A stretch of DNA of 40,257 bases from Candidatus Altarchaeota archaeon (lineage in GTDB: Archaea; SpSt-1190). Of the stretch, positions 1 through 7,208 are shown piece after piece. How positions within the stretch are numbered: the stretch's first letter is position 1; each line of letters opens with the position of its first letter. The DNA lies in the NCBI GenBank assembly GCA_018220955.1, contig JAAOXV010000013.1, positions 1 through 40,257 on the forward strand, given 5' to 3'. A program made the translations under genes and the position numbers. The notes below the pieces were generated by a model, which saw only the letters and a program-made list of their open reading frames with translations, did no database searches and had not been told where the DNA came from.

Positions 1-408
1 ATTGAGGCAAGAAAAGCTGGCATAGACTGTCAGGTTATACATGCACCCTCGGTCATAAACGTTATCTCACGAACTGGGCTTTCTTCTTACAAGTTTGGTC
101 GGATAGTTACACTCTCAAAACCATTTGAGTCTGATAAAAAGAAAATCGAATCAAATCTCAAGACTGACCTGCACACACTTGTCCTGCTAGACCCTGTTAT
201 TGATATGCAAATGGGTCTAGCTATCCTCAGTCAATTCAATATCAAATCCAAACTAATTGCATGTGCAAGACTTGGAACCAAAACAGAAATGATAAAATAT
301 GCATTAGCAGCAGAGCTGGAAAAAATAGATTTTGGGGACCGCCCGCATTGTTTGATTATTCCGGCAAAGCTTCAATTCTTTGAGCAAGAATTTCTCGAGC
401 TATTTTAG
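1..408 (+). CDS. dphB: Diphthine synthase, C-terminal part (5' end outside window)
   Basis: Diphthine synthase is the SAM-dependent methyltransferase that builds diphthamide on the histidine of elongation factor 2. The frame is open from base 1 and gives 135 residues, about half of the usual ~260. The visible part carries typical family stretches: a HAPSV segment, ISRTGLSSYKFGR, then LLDP and the C-terminal CARLGT segment. The N-terminal SAM-binding half lies before the window. Its TAG stop overlaps the stop of the minus-strand gene that converges on it, so the genes are packed tail to tail. Identification rests on the motif pattern and the enzyme is confined to archaea and eukaryotes. Confidence 0.88.
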   Translation: MEARKAGIDCQVIHAPSVINVISRTGLSSYKFGRIVTLSKPFESDKKKIESNLKTDLHTLVLLDPVIDMQMGLAILSQFNIKSKLIACARLGTKTEMIKYALAAELEKIDFGDRPHCLIIPAKLQFFEQEFLELF

Positions 409-1043
409 CACTCGCCTGTTTCAGTAATTTGTCTGACCCAAACATCTTGTTCTTGATAGACAGCGGTCCCATTGAATATTCTATAATTTGTTTGGTCGAT
501 ACATCTTTCATCGACTAGCTCATCCACACTGTCAATCAGACCTTCTAATTCAGACCAATCTAGCTCAGGTAGAAGAAGGCTAAAATTGAATTTAGCTGAG
601 ATATGGTGTTCGCTTGTGATTTCTCTTGAAATAGTGAGTATGTTTTCATTAAGTGCAAGATTGACCCTCCAAGCACCAGAATAACGACCTAATTCATTGA
701 TTGCAATCTGGTGAACAAAAAAAGCTGTTGTATAATCGTCATCCTGTTCTTCACAAGGGATACCGATAAAATCCCGCTCGCCGATAGAGATTAAGCCACA
801 ACCGCCAAGACCGCCACGTCTAAGAATATTCTTGGCTGCCTCTTGTGCCCAACTTTCCTGACTTAGCTCAGCATATCTTTGAGCGTTCCTGCCCATATAC
901 ATTAGGTCGACCAAGTTCATATCATCAGCGCTTGTTTCAAGTATTCGGGTTTCTTCTGACATATAAACAATATACAGGGCTCCAACTACACCTAACAACG
1001 CACCAGCGAGTATTGCCACCATCTGAGCTCCAATACCTTTCAT
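405..1043 (-). CDS. Exported pilin-like protein with N-terminal anchor (last gene of array)
   Basis: Product of 212 aa, not recognised as a named family. It starts MKG, followed by a hydrophobic segment (about residues 5-28) and a soluble domain with four cysteines, the last being the final residue. A short positive start ending in Gly before a hydrophobic stretch resembles archaeal class III (prepilin) signals, where cutting follows Gly or Ala. Its ATG overlaps the stop of the gene before it (ATGA), so it is translationally coupled. It is the promoter-distal gene of the secretion array. Role as a minor pilin or pseudopilin is inference from the anchor type and the ATPase/TadC neighbours. Confidence 0.6.
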   Translation of the reverse strand: MKGIGAQMVAILAGALLGVVGALYIVYMSEETRILETSADDMNLVDLMYMGRNAQRYAELSQESWAQEAAKNILRRGGLGGCGLISIGERDFIGIPCEEQDDDYTTAFFVHQIAINELGRYSGAWRVNLALNENILTISREITSEHHISAKFNFSLLLPELDWSELEGLIDSVDELVDERCIDQTNYRIFNGTAVYQEQDVWVRQITETGEC

Positions 1044-1462
1044 TCAACCACTTCCTCCAGACCTGAGTAGATTATTAGTGAACCTCCGGGTGGTATGGCG
1101 TGAATCGCCATTGCTCTACCGCCATCACCAGTCGAGCTGATTATGCTTCCTGACTGATTGAGCAACACAAAATTCTCACCATAGCTCATTAGCTCGATTG
1201 TTATGTTTCCTTTGCTAGTTAGCTCACTGTTGATTTTGACTGCCTCACTTAGCTGGTTAAAGAACGGCTCGCCACCACTTGTTCTCATAGTGATTGCTTG
1301 TAGATACGGATAACCAGGTTCAAGTCCTTGTCTTAGCTGGAACTCGGTTATTGACCTGAAATTATAGCTGATGGCTAGGATGATTCCTAGCGCAAGCGAA
1401 AATCCCATCATAAACATTGATGCAACATTTACTCCGGTTTTTGCTCCTGCTATACTTGCCAT
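1040..1462 (-). CDS. Single-anchor exported protein of secretion array
   Basis: Product of 140 aa from an ATG at 1462 that overlaps the preceding stop as TAATG. A longer frame starting at 1483 would cut further into the neighbour and is less likely. It begins MASIAGAKTG with a hydrophobic segment near residues 13-34 and then a beta-rich, Gly/Ser-containing domain without cysteine, unlike its neighbours. Family not recognised. The AGAKTG start and single anchor are compatible with a pilin-like subunit, but I see no decisive motif. Confidence 0.55.
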   Translation of the reverse strand: MASIAGAKTGVNVASMFMMGFSLALGIILAISYNFRSITEFQLRQGLEPGYPYLQAITMRTSGGEPFFNQLSEAVKINSELTSKGNITIELMSYGENFVLLNQSGSIISSTGDGGRAMAIHAIPPGGSLIIYSGLEEVVE

Positions 1463-2238
1463 TAGACTTCGCCTCCATACCAATCAGCTTGCCCAACTAG
1501 CTCGCGCATCCAGCCAGCTGTCTGTAACCACTTGTTTTCTGGGTCACATCCAGGTTTGACAGCTATTCCAAGATAACCTAGGTGATTTGAGCCACTGGAT
1601 TCTATTGTGACTGGCAGGATATAGTATGCCATAGTGGTTGGTTGACATGTGCTGATAGCCCCGATACCACGGTCATTCTCAGCCTGTTTTGTGATATCGC
1701 TTATAAAATCGCAATAACCTGCCTGCAAGTCCCGATAACCTTCGCAAATCCCGGTTGCATCCATCATAGTCTCGCCACCGCTTCTGAACGGAAATCCCCC
1801 ATCTAAATCATCAACATAGCTGTGAATTAAGCTAGTCATTTCTCCAAGTATACAGCTGTCGATCAAAGGAGCAAGAAGGTCAACCTGAGAATTAATTTCA
1901 GCTGAAAATTCTTTTGAACCATCTTTCCAACCATCTGGGGTTGAGTAACCAACAAGACATGTGGCCATATCAGCTGTCTGAATTTCACTCCACACCATTT
2001 CATCTGTGTTATGGTTATACAATACTCCGACCAGCTGATATGTTGGAATGACTGGCAGTTCTAACCCAGTGTTCACAATTCCATCCCCTGCCATCCAATG
2101 AGCTGAAAAAAACGCGATTCGAACAACAGCCCACTTTTGAATAGTTGATATTGTAATTGTGGAAAACATGGCTGCAATGCTGATAGACAATAAAGCGATA
2201 ACAATGATGCCAGCAAACCAACCGGTTGAACCTTTCAC
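1462..2238 (-). CDS. Pilin-like exported protein, six cysteines
   Basis: Product of 258 aa, unrecognised. The GTG start at 2238 is preceded by a strong GGAGGT site and overlaps the previous stop (GTGA). It begins MKGSTGWFAG and runs straight into a hydrophobic segment (about residues 8-30), giving the same Met-Lys-Gly plus anchor pattern as three other products of this array. The outer domain has six cysteines, consistent with disulfides outside the membrane. Part of the long array behind the VirB11-like ATPase. Minor pilin or secreted subunit is inference. Confidence 0.6.
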   Translation of the reverse strand: MKGSTGWFAGIIVIALLSISIAAMFSTITISTIQKWAVVRIAFFSAHWMAGDGIVNTGLELPVIPTYQLVGVLYNHNTDEMVWSEIQTADMATCLVGYSTPDGWKDGSKEFSAEINSQVDLLAPLIDSCILGEMTSLIHSYVDDLDGGFPFRSGGETMMDATGICEGYRDLQAGYCDFISDITKQAENDRGIGAISTCQPTTMAYYILPVTIESSGSNHLGYLGIAVKPGCDPENKWLQTAGWMRELVGQADWYGGEV

Positions 2239-2645
2239 TCTATTACCTCCTGGTCAATTCCCTGTTCACCTGCACCACTCCAAAAAACGAACCGTTCATA
2301 ACCATCACCACTAAAGACAGAGTCGATTTGACCTGGATATGTGGCCCAGGCAAACTGATAGCTCTCGCCGTTTTGGCTTGGGGTGATGATTCCTGTTGCT
2401 GAGCTGTCGGGTGAGCTGATACGATATACTGATTTGATTGAGTCAAGAATAAGCTGAGAGTCGGAATGCATTCCAGATATGGTGGCACAGCTGGCATACT
2501 TACCAGTGTAAATTCCGAGATTGGTGACAAGCGTGGACCGCGCCATTAGTGATGACATGGCCGCAACAGCTATGAGTAGTGTACCAAATAAAAACAGGTT
2601 TTTGTAAAGGTCTGTTGATACTGCAACGCTCTCGTCCACTCCCAC
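2235..2645 (-). CDS. Single-anchor exported protein with own promoter
   Basis: Product of 136 aa, unrecognised, with a short N-terminal stretch (MGVDESVAVSTDLYK) and a hydrophobic anchor around residues 16-36. The GTG start is chosen because a TATA-like GATAAATAT lies about 25 bases upstream, the spacing seen at leaderless genes across this window, and because a stop codon closes the frame just upstream. It has one cysteine. It could head a sub-transcript for the last four genes of the array. Confidence 0.55.
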   Translation of the reverse strand: MGVDESVAVSTDLYKNLFLFGTLLIAVAAMSSLMARSTLVTNLGIYTGKYASCATISGMHSDSQLILDSIKSVYRISSPDSSATGIITPSQNGESYQFAWATYPGQIDSVFSGDGYERFVFWSGAGEQGIDQEVIE

Positions 2646-2665
2646 ATAGCCAGAACCCTGCCAGG

Positions 2666-2674
2666 ATATTTATC
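2666..2674 (-). promoter_or_regulatory. TATA box inside array, before gene starting 2645
   Basis: On the minus strand the sequence reads GATAAATAT, centred 25 bases before the GTG at 2645. That spacing predicts a leaderless transcript from inside the operon. Confidence 0.45.
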
Positions 2675-2678
2675 TGTT

Positions 2679-3134
2679 TCAATAGCCTGTAAGCGAAATG
2701 GTTTCATCATTCAAATTGATTTTGGCTGTTCGCGTGAATCCAATTGGTGCCAGGAAAACTGTTTGATCTGGCTTAGTTGTTGCAAGTGCAGTACATCCAG
2801 ACAAGGCAGTGGTGAATCTTGGAATCATTACACACACAACTCCGTGTGAGCCAAAACATAGTTCGTTTATTTTTTCTTTGATGTCTTGTGGCACTTCCCA
2901 TCCATCATTTGCAGTATAGCTGATACCACTACAAGGCCCAATCAACACATAATAGTTGCCTGGAATAGTTACAAAAGCTTCATTTTGAATCTGGTCTCGC
3001 ATTTTTCTTGCAGTCAAGTCAAGTCGAGTGTTCTCGCCAGTCAGCAATCCAATAATCTGCTCAAGTTGAGCCGAAGAAATAAGAGCTACAAGCCCTAAAA
3101 TCAAGATAATGAATAGAGGGGTTATCCCTCGCAT
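2679..3134 (-). CDS. Pilin-like exported protein, four cysteines
   Basis: Product of 151 aa, unrecognised. It starts MRGITPLFIILILGL, so a Met-Arg-Gly head is followed at once by a hydrophobic segment (about residues 4-22). The rest is a compact outer domain with four cysteines. The ATG lies one base after the upstream stop with a GGTGA ribosome site in the coupling region. The MRG head fits a class III signal cut after Gly. Pilin-like function is inferred from this and from the operon. Confidence 0.6.
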   Translation of the reverse strand: MRGITPLFIILILGLVALISSAQLEQIIGLLTGENTRLDLTARKMRDQIQNEAFVTIPGNYYVLIGPCSGISYTANDGWEVPQDIKEKINELCFGSHGVVCVMIPRFTTALSGCTALATTKPDQTVFLAPIGFTRTAKINLNDETISLTGY

Positions 3135-3135
3135 T

Positions 3136-3573
3136 TCACCACATCCCGCTTGCTTCCATTATATCATTGGTAGCAGTATGGCATCTGTCTGGATCAAAGT
3201 ATTGATTCAGCTGAACTTCAGAGACAAATCCCTTTTTCCAGAGATACACAGCGCAATCACACGGATTAAGAACTTCACCTTCTTCAAATTCTTCGCGTGT
3301 GAAATACTTGGTGGTCAATGCTGCTGCAGAGACACTTGCTTTTGCCAGATTGGTTTCATCAATTGTGGATTCCACAAAACCATTGGTTTCCCAAGTCCTG
3401 CAAAAAGTTGTTAGATAATTTTCCGCGTTTCCTATCTCTATTTCACCTAGCCAATCATCAAAGGTCTGGGTTGCCTGGGTTTTTGAAAGCAGTTGATACA
3501 TTGTGATTCCAACTACCAATGCCAGTAAAAGTGTGATAATAATCCAAATCGGTTGTGATGCTTGACCTCTCAT
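3136..3573 (-). CDS. Pilin-like exported protein, best class III signal of the array
   Basis: Product of 145 aa. It begins MRGQASQPIW followed by a hydrophobic run to about residue 29. Arg-Gly followed by Gln-x-Ser is the pattern of archaeal class III signal peptides cut by FlaK/EppA/PibD-type peptidases, making this the clearest candidate pilin here. The outer domain has four cysteines, two in PCDC. A good AGGTGA ribosome site precedes the ATG. No exact family is recognised. Confidence 0.62.
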   Translation of the reverse strand: MRGQASQPIWIIITLLLALVVGITMYQLLSKTQATQTFDDWLGEIEIGNAENYLTTFCRTWETNGFVESTIDETNLAKASVSAAALTTKYFTREEFEEGEVLNPCDCAVYLWKKGFVSEVQLNQYFDPDRCHTATNDIMEASGMW

Positions 3574-3581
3574 TTTGTCAC

Positions 3582-4430
3582 CTAGCTAAGTTTAAACGGA
3601 TTTGATATTAATGCATATGCATCCTCTGAATTCTTGAGTGCTGCGGTGATTTTGTTTTGTTGATCGATAACATCTTTACACATATAGGCTAGTGCCTCAC
3701 CACAACTGTTGTCAAAAAAGCCCTCAACAAGACCTATTACATAGTCTTCATCTTCAAGAGAACTCATGTCTATTTCTACAATATAATTATTAACACAATC
3801 CATACAAATAATCAGGTTTGGACATAATGAATCTGGACACCAGCTTGCTAGGATGACCGCCTTTTTTTCTATATTAGCCAAGGACTTTACTACACCTAAT
3901 GGAGAAATTGTTGAGATTCTCCGAATCGGGTCATCTTCTGGAACATCATTCTTTAGCTGTTGTAAAAAGGCTAGGTACTCATTTTCAATCGCGCTGATTA
4001 TGGTTGTGCTTGGTGAAAAGCCCTGACCAGGCGCAGATGTTTGCCCCCATGTTGAACATTTTAGAACAAGACTGGTAAATACAGTTTGTTGGTCAGAAAT
4101 CACCGATGCTTCAATACCTTCAATCGTATTTACCAGCTTGTTATCAATCAACCCACCTCCTGATGATAGAGCACACTCAAGCGGACTATCACATTTTAGT
4201 TTGTGTTCAAAATAGAGTGCCAAATAAGAGCGCTCTTGTTGGGTGATTTGTGCTGACCCCATGGTCACTGAGCTGAGTATCTTGGTTTCCATTGATGCGA
4301 AGCCAAGCTTTGATTGAAGCGGGTTAGAGATTCCAACACCAAAATTAAAAATAAAGATTAAGACATTTATGATTATGATTGCAGTGACGACCCCTACTGC
4401 TAACCGAATGGTTGAATTTACTTCAGTCAT
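3582..4430 (-). CDS. Large single-anchor exported protein, cysteine-rich
   Basis: Product of 282 aa, the longest of the exported set, unrecognised. It has a hydrophobic segment at about residues 9-33 after MTEVNSTIR and a long outer domain with nine cysteines, several clustered around WCPDSLCPN and CMDC. The odd number leaves at least one Cys free or bridging another subunit. The start overlaps the previous stop as ATGA. It could be an adhesin-like or tip subunit; that is speculation. Confidence 0.55.
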   Translation of the reverse strand: MTEVNSTIRLAVGVVTAIIIINVLIFIFNFGVGISNPLQSKLGFASMETKILSSVTMGSAQITQQERSYLALYFEHKLKCDSPLECALSSGGGLIDNKLVNTIEGIEASVISDQQTVFTSLVLKCSTWGQTSAPGQGFSPSTTIISAIENEYLAFLQQLKNDVPEDDPIRRISTISPLGVVKSLANIEKKAVILASWCPDSLCPNLIICMDCVNNYIVEIDMSSLEDEDYVIGLVEGFFDNSCGEALAYMCKDVIDQQNKITAALKNSEDAYALISNPFKLS

Positions 4431-4915
4431 ATAACTCCTCCTGGTGACCCGCTCATTATGTCGCGAGCTATACTCATGATTATCTGGTCTTTCTCAAGCT
4501 CATCTAGCTCGCCATCAACCGGCGGCAGTGATAATCTTATTCCAATTAGCTCTTCTATTTCACCAGCTCTAGTGTCTCTGTCCTGCCCTGCATCTATGAG
4601 CTCAAGGTAAATCGCACAACCGAGCTTGCATTTTGTATAATCAGTACCACAATTCAAACTAGTGCTTCCGTATGTGGAATACAGCTTTAGGTCAGACTTG
4701 TATGTTTCCCAAGCAGCCCTTGTGAAATAACCACTGTAAAACTCACCGCATGCAGTTTCAAGTGCGTTTGAATCACCTGTTCTAAAATACCAACCTGTTT
4801 CAATGTCTATACCCATCTTGACTTTTCCGAGTGCTTGAAAACTCACACCCGACATTACAAGTGCTATCAAAATACCTACAATCAATCCGACATGGATGGT
4901 TTCAATACCTTTCAA
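4427..4915 (-). CDS. Pilin-like exported protein, four cysteines, TTG start
   Basis: Product of 162 aa, unrecognised. It starts MKGIETIHVG and enters a hydrophobic segment (about residues 7-29). The TTG start was chosen because a GAGGTGA ribosome site sits just before it and because the Met-Lys-Gly head then matches its sister genes. The outer domain has four cysteines. It is coupled to the next gene by an ATGA overlap. Confidence 0.58.
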   Translation of the reverse strand: MKGIETIHVGLIVGILIALVMSGVSFQALGKVKMGIDIETGWYFRTGDSNALETACGEFYSGYFTRAAWETYKSDLKLYSTYGSTSLNCGTDYTKCKLGCAIYLELIDAGQDRDTRAGEIEELIGIRLSLPPVDGELDELEKDQIIMSIARDIMSGSPGGVI

Positions 4916-4919
4916 ACCA

Positions 4920-5477
4920 TCACCTCAGGAGCTTGCCTGAGCATGCAGATTCAATCATGTTTGAGTCAACCGCGTTTGGTTTACATGGACTGCTGATGAC
5001 TTGAATCATACCTTCAAAACACTGAATTTCGTCATCTGGACAGCTTGCATGACAGAGCTCATATGTCCTGATTATGTTTGAGCAAGCGTTTATGCATACT
5101 GAAATCTCATCTGATTGGATGTATCCATCGCCAGCACAGTGTCTGGTCTCCTCACCAGAATAACATTCAGTTGCATATTCTTCTATTATCTCACCGCAAC
5201 AGCGCCGCAGGTCTTCATATGGTTTCATCATATCATGAATCTTGAAAGTTTCCAAAATCTCTTTTGCATTGTATTTTTGTGAGCCGGCTGATAACCAGTC
5301 TGAACAGATAGTTTGCATATCAATTGGGTTCATTCGATTGCTCTGTGACTCACCTATCTTCCAAATATTTTCTATTCCCAGGCTGCTCTGACCGATTATT
5401 TTAAACCCGAGTATAAGTAAGGTGCCTGCGATGATTATGCCCATAACAACTGGAATGATTTGACCTATATCTGACAT
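4920..5477 (-). CDS. Cysteine-rich exported protein (12 Cys)
   Basis: Product of 185 aa, unrecognised. A hydrophobic N-terminal segment (about residues 7-28, after MSDIGQ) anchors a soluble domain with twelve cysteines in about 125 residues, including an adjacent pair. This is very dense and points to a disulfide-stabilised extracellular domain. The ATG at 5477 sits about 27 bases after a TATA-like CAATAAAT, so this gene may open a second transcript that covers the nine exported proteins. Confidence 0.58.
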   Translation of the reverse strand: MSDIGQIIPVVMGIIIAGTLLILGFKIIGQSSLGIENIWKIGESQSNRMNPIDMQTICSDWLSAGSQKYNAKEILETFKIHDMMKPYEDLRRCCGEIIEEYATECYSGEETRHCAGDGYIQSDEISVCINACSNIIRTYELCHASCPDDEIQCFEGMIQVISSPCKPNAVDSNMIESACSGKLLR

Positions 5478-5500
5478 TATTTTGAATGAGCTCTGCCGGT

Positions 5501-5508
5501 ATTTATTG
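5501..5508 (-). promoter_or_regulatory. TATA box before the exported-protein half of the array
   Basis: Minus strand reads CAATAAAT, about 27 bases before the ATG at 5477. This would let the exported subunits be made independently of the ATPase and membrane core. Confidence 0.4.
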
Positions 5509-5510
5509 AT

Positions 5511-5666
5511 TTATGTGGGTAAAAAACTCAATAATGGCTCGAGCATTCGTTTCAAAATCGGTGCAAGGAACTTTATTGTGATTAATATCCCGATAAGCAC
5601 AAGAACAATCAGGATTACGAATCTGAGCCCGCCCTCAGACATCTGGCCTTTTATTCCATCTGCCAT
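5511..5666 (-). CDS. 51-aa single-span membrane protein
   Basis: Product of 51 aa, unrecognised: MADGIKGQMSEGG, a strong hydrophobic helix (about residues 14-35), and a short tail. ATG at 5666, TAA at 5511-5513. It overlaps the previous gene by 16 bases in another frame. Its frame has a proper start, one clear membrane helix and the same orientation as its neighbours, which supports it as real. KG followed by QMSEGG could be a prepilin-like cut site (KG before Q-x-S-E), but the protein would then be tiny. Confidence 0.5.
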   Translation of the reverse strand: MADGIKGQMSEGGLRFVILIVLVLIGILITIKFLAPILKRMLEPLLSFLPT

Positions 5667-6016
5667 GTATGAACTATTGTGCCCTGATAGTAAAGGTTTA
5701 TTCTTTCAGCGACAGAGAACTGTTCTATCGGAATTTCTATGACAGTCATGCTTCCTGCTGGCATATTGTTTGGAATATCTATCAGAGCTTCACCAGTGTT
5801 TGTCACCACCATAATCTCAAGCTCGCCACCAGCAACAGGCATATCGGGTATGATTTTCAGAAGATTGCCGGAAAGCCGATAATAGAATTGACTGTCACCA
5901 ACAGACAGGACCTCGATATCCCTTGCCTGAAGCATGAATACGATTGACAGGCTGGCTATTATCAAAATCACTATAACCACCATGCCAGCAATCCGCTTGA
6001 ATCCTTGTTCACTCAT
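5651..6016 (-). CDS. Small anchored protein, beta-rich outer domain
   Basis: Product of 121 aa, unrecognised. ATG at 6016 overlaps the previous stop (ATGA) and has GGTGG six bases upstream; a GTG nine bases earlier is possible. It starts MSEQGFKRIAG, with the hydrophobic segment at about residues 12-30 and then a beta-type domain without cysteine. Member of the middle group of small membrane proteins in the array. Confidence 0.52.
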   Translation of the reverse strand: MSEQGFKRIAGMVVIVILIIASLSIVFMLQARDIEVLSVGDSQFYYRLSGNLLKIIPDMPVAGGELEIMVVTNTGEALIDIPNNMPAGSMTVIEIPIEQFSVAERINLYYQGTIVHTWQME

Positions 6017-6348
6017 CTTTTCCACCCTATATCAGTGACCTGAACACAGACCGAGCTGTCTTGTTTCCAGGCTTCTATCTTGTATTGCTTGCCGACAGTG
6101 AGTTCAAATTCTCCTTGAAAATCAAGTGGTGACTCGCCGCATCTCGCATAGCTGGCCTGAAAGAGATCGAGTAAATCCATTTTGGTCTTGGGCACAAATA
6201 TCCCGGTTGATTCGCCTGAGCTATTGGCATCTTCAATCAGACTCTGAATTGAGATTTCACCTGTGTCAGAATGTGTATTGATATAGCTAACAAGAAAAAC
6301 AAAGAAAACTAGTGCTAGTATAATGGTCACGATTGCATCGAGTTCCAT
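6013..6348 (-). CDS. Small anchored protein, 111 aa
   Basis: Unrecognised product: MELDAIV leads directly into a membrane helix (to about residue 23), then a soluble domain with two cysteines. ATG at 6348 overlaps the stop of the gene before it as TAATG. Orientation and coupling place it firmly in the operon; function unknown. Confidence 0.52.
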   Translation of the reverse strand: MELDAIVTIILALVFFVFLVSYINTHSDTGEISIQSLIEDANSSGESTGIFVPKTKMDLLDLFQASYARCGESPLDFQGEFELTVGKQYKIEAWKQDSSVCVQVTDIGWKR

Positions 6349-6458
6349 TATATCCCTCCAAGTGCACTAGAGATTTTTCCAAATATCTTTAGTCCAAAAG
6401 TCAGAAACAGCAGTAACAATACAACTGCGCCAACCATCCAGATTGCTTTTTCCTCCAT
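6348..6458 (-). CDS. 36-aa single-span membrane protein
   Basis: Tiny product MEEKAIWMVG followed by a hydrophobic helix and a Gly/Ser tail ending GGI. Support comes from a very strong GGAGGTG ribosome site just before the ATG, and a TAATG overlap with the next gene. Its Leu-rich single helix suggests a membrane accessory subunit of the secretion core. No family recognised. Confidence 0.5.
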   Translation of the reverse strand: MEEKAIWMVGAVVLLLLFLTFGLKIFGKISSALGGI

Positions 6459-6469
6459 TTTTACACCTC

Positions 6470-6664
6470 CTATATTCTAGCTCCTATCATTTCACCAACA
6501 CTTGATGCCATTGCAGTTACTTTTGTTTTTAGCTGAGTAGCGGCCAAGCTTGCGAGCCCAGACATAAATCCAGACCCCAGTGACCTAAATATAACAATGA
6601 TGGTGGCAAAAGCGATTAACAATCGTAAAAGTGCCATTATCGGAATTTCTGTTTTTTCACTCAT
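6470..6664 (-). CDS. 64-aa small membrane protein
   Basis: Product with one or two hydrophobic segments (about residues 8-45) with Gly/Ala/Ser-rich spacing, starting MSEKTEIPIM. ATG lies directly after the stop of the preceding gene. The size and Gly/Ala-rich helices recall small pilins such as VirB2/TrbC in general form only; no sequence match is claimed. Confidence 0.5.
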   Translation of the reverse strand: MSEKTEIPIMALLRLLIAFATIIVIFRSLGSGFMSGLASLAATQLKTKVTAMASSVGEMIGARI

Positions 6665-6859
6665 TCAACCGACCCCCAGTCCTAGAAAACCTTTGCTGAT
6701 TCCAGATAATCCAGCTGATAGAAACTGACCTGACCCAGCTATCTGGAGAAAGAACCATCCGCCAGCCATGAATAAAGAGACGATTGCACCTATTTTGACA
6801 AGCGATATTGCAGATTCCAGCAGAAACGGGACTGTGTTCAAATAGTCTTCCAAGCTCAT
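6665..6859 (-). CDS. 64-aa small membrane protein, Gly-rich
   Basis: Product MSLEDYLNTV with a hydrophobic segment at about residues 18-43 and a Gly/Ser-rich C-terminal half (GSGQFLSAGLSG). The ATG at 6859 is preferred to a GTG at 6868, as it lies just after the upstream stop. Two consecutive 64-aa genes of similar make-up sit side by side here. Function unknown, likely a core membrane subunit. Confidence 0.5.
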   Translation of the reverse strand: MSLEDYLNTVPFLLESAISLVKIGAIVSLFMAGGWFFLQIAGSGQFLSAGLSGISKGFLGLGVG

Positions 6860-6860
6860 A

Positions 6861-7010
6861 TTATGCACCTATTGTATCAGATATCACCAGCATACTCTTA
6901 TAGATAATTGACTTGCCTTGGTTCAAAAAGAAAGTAGAGCCAGGACCAATCATTATCCAAAGCACCAATGCTATCACGACTATCATGATTATGAGTTGCC
7001 ATCCTTGCAT
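6861..7010 (-). CDS. 49-aa single-span membrane protein
   Basis: Product MQGWQLIIMIV, with a helix to about residue 21 and a short soluble tail. ATG at 7010 directly follows the TAA of the previous gene. Too short to classify. Supported by position, orientation and the clear membrane helix. Confidence 0.45.
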   Translation of the reverse strand: MQGWQLIIMIVVIALVLWIMIGPGSTFFLNQGKSIIYKSMLVISDTIGA

Positions 7011-7208
7011 TTAACCACCTAGGAAATATCTTATCGGAGTTTTGCCGATTGTGTTCAATAGAGCCACTATTGGTGTGGTTGCCACCCAAGCTATCTGCAT
7101 CACTCCTTTTACGACGCCGGGCGGCACACCGAGTAATACAAATATAACTATTGATAACAAAATCAGCGCCGGAATTGCCTGAATCATCCAGTTTGTCGGC
7201 TGCTCCAT
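7011..7208 (-). CDS. 65-aa membrane protein coupled to TadC-like gene
   Basis: Product MEQPTNWMIQ with hydrophobic segments at about residues 10-31 and 36-52. The ATG at 7208 overlaps the TGA of the TadC-like gene as TGATG, so it is translationally coupled to the platform protein. A longer frame reaching 7334 lies inside the TadC-like gene and is not used. Function unknown; probably a small partner of the platform. Confidence 0.52.
   Translation of the reverse strand: MEQPTNWMIQAIPALILLSIVIFVLLGVPPGVVKGVMQIAWVATTPIVALLNTIGKTPIRYFLGG

Noticed and set aside
2500-2682. 60-aa frame MKQINILAGF between two exported-protein genes
   Set aside because: It overlaps the gene starting at 2645 in another frame, becomes hydrophilic and Cys/His-rich without pattern, and has no coupling signal.
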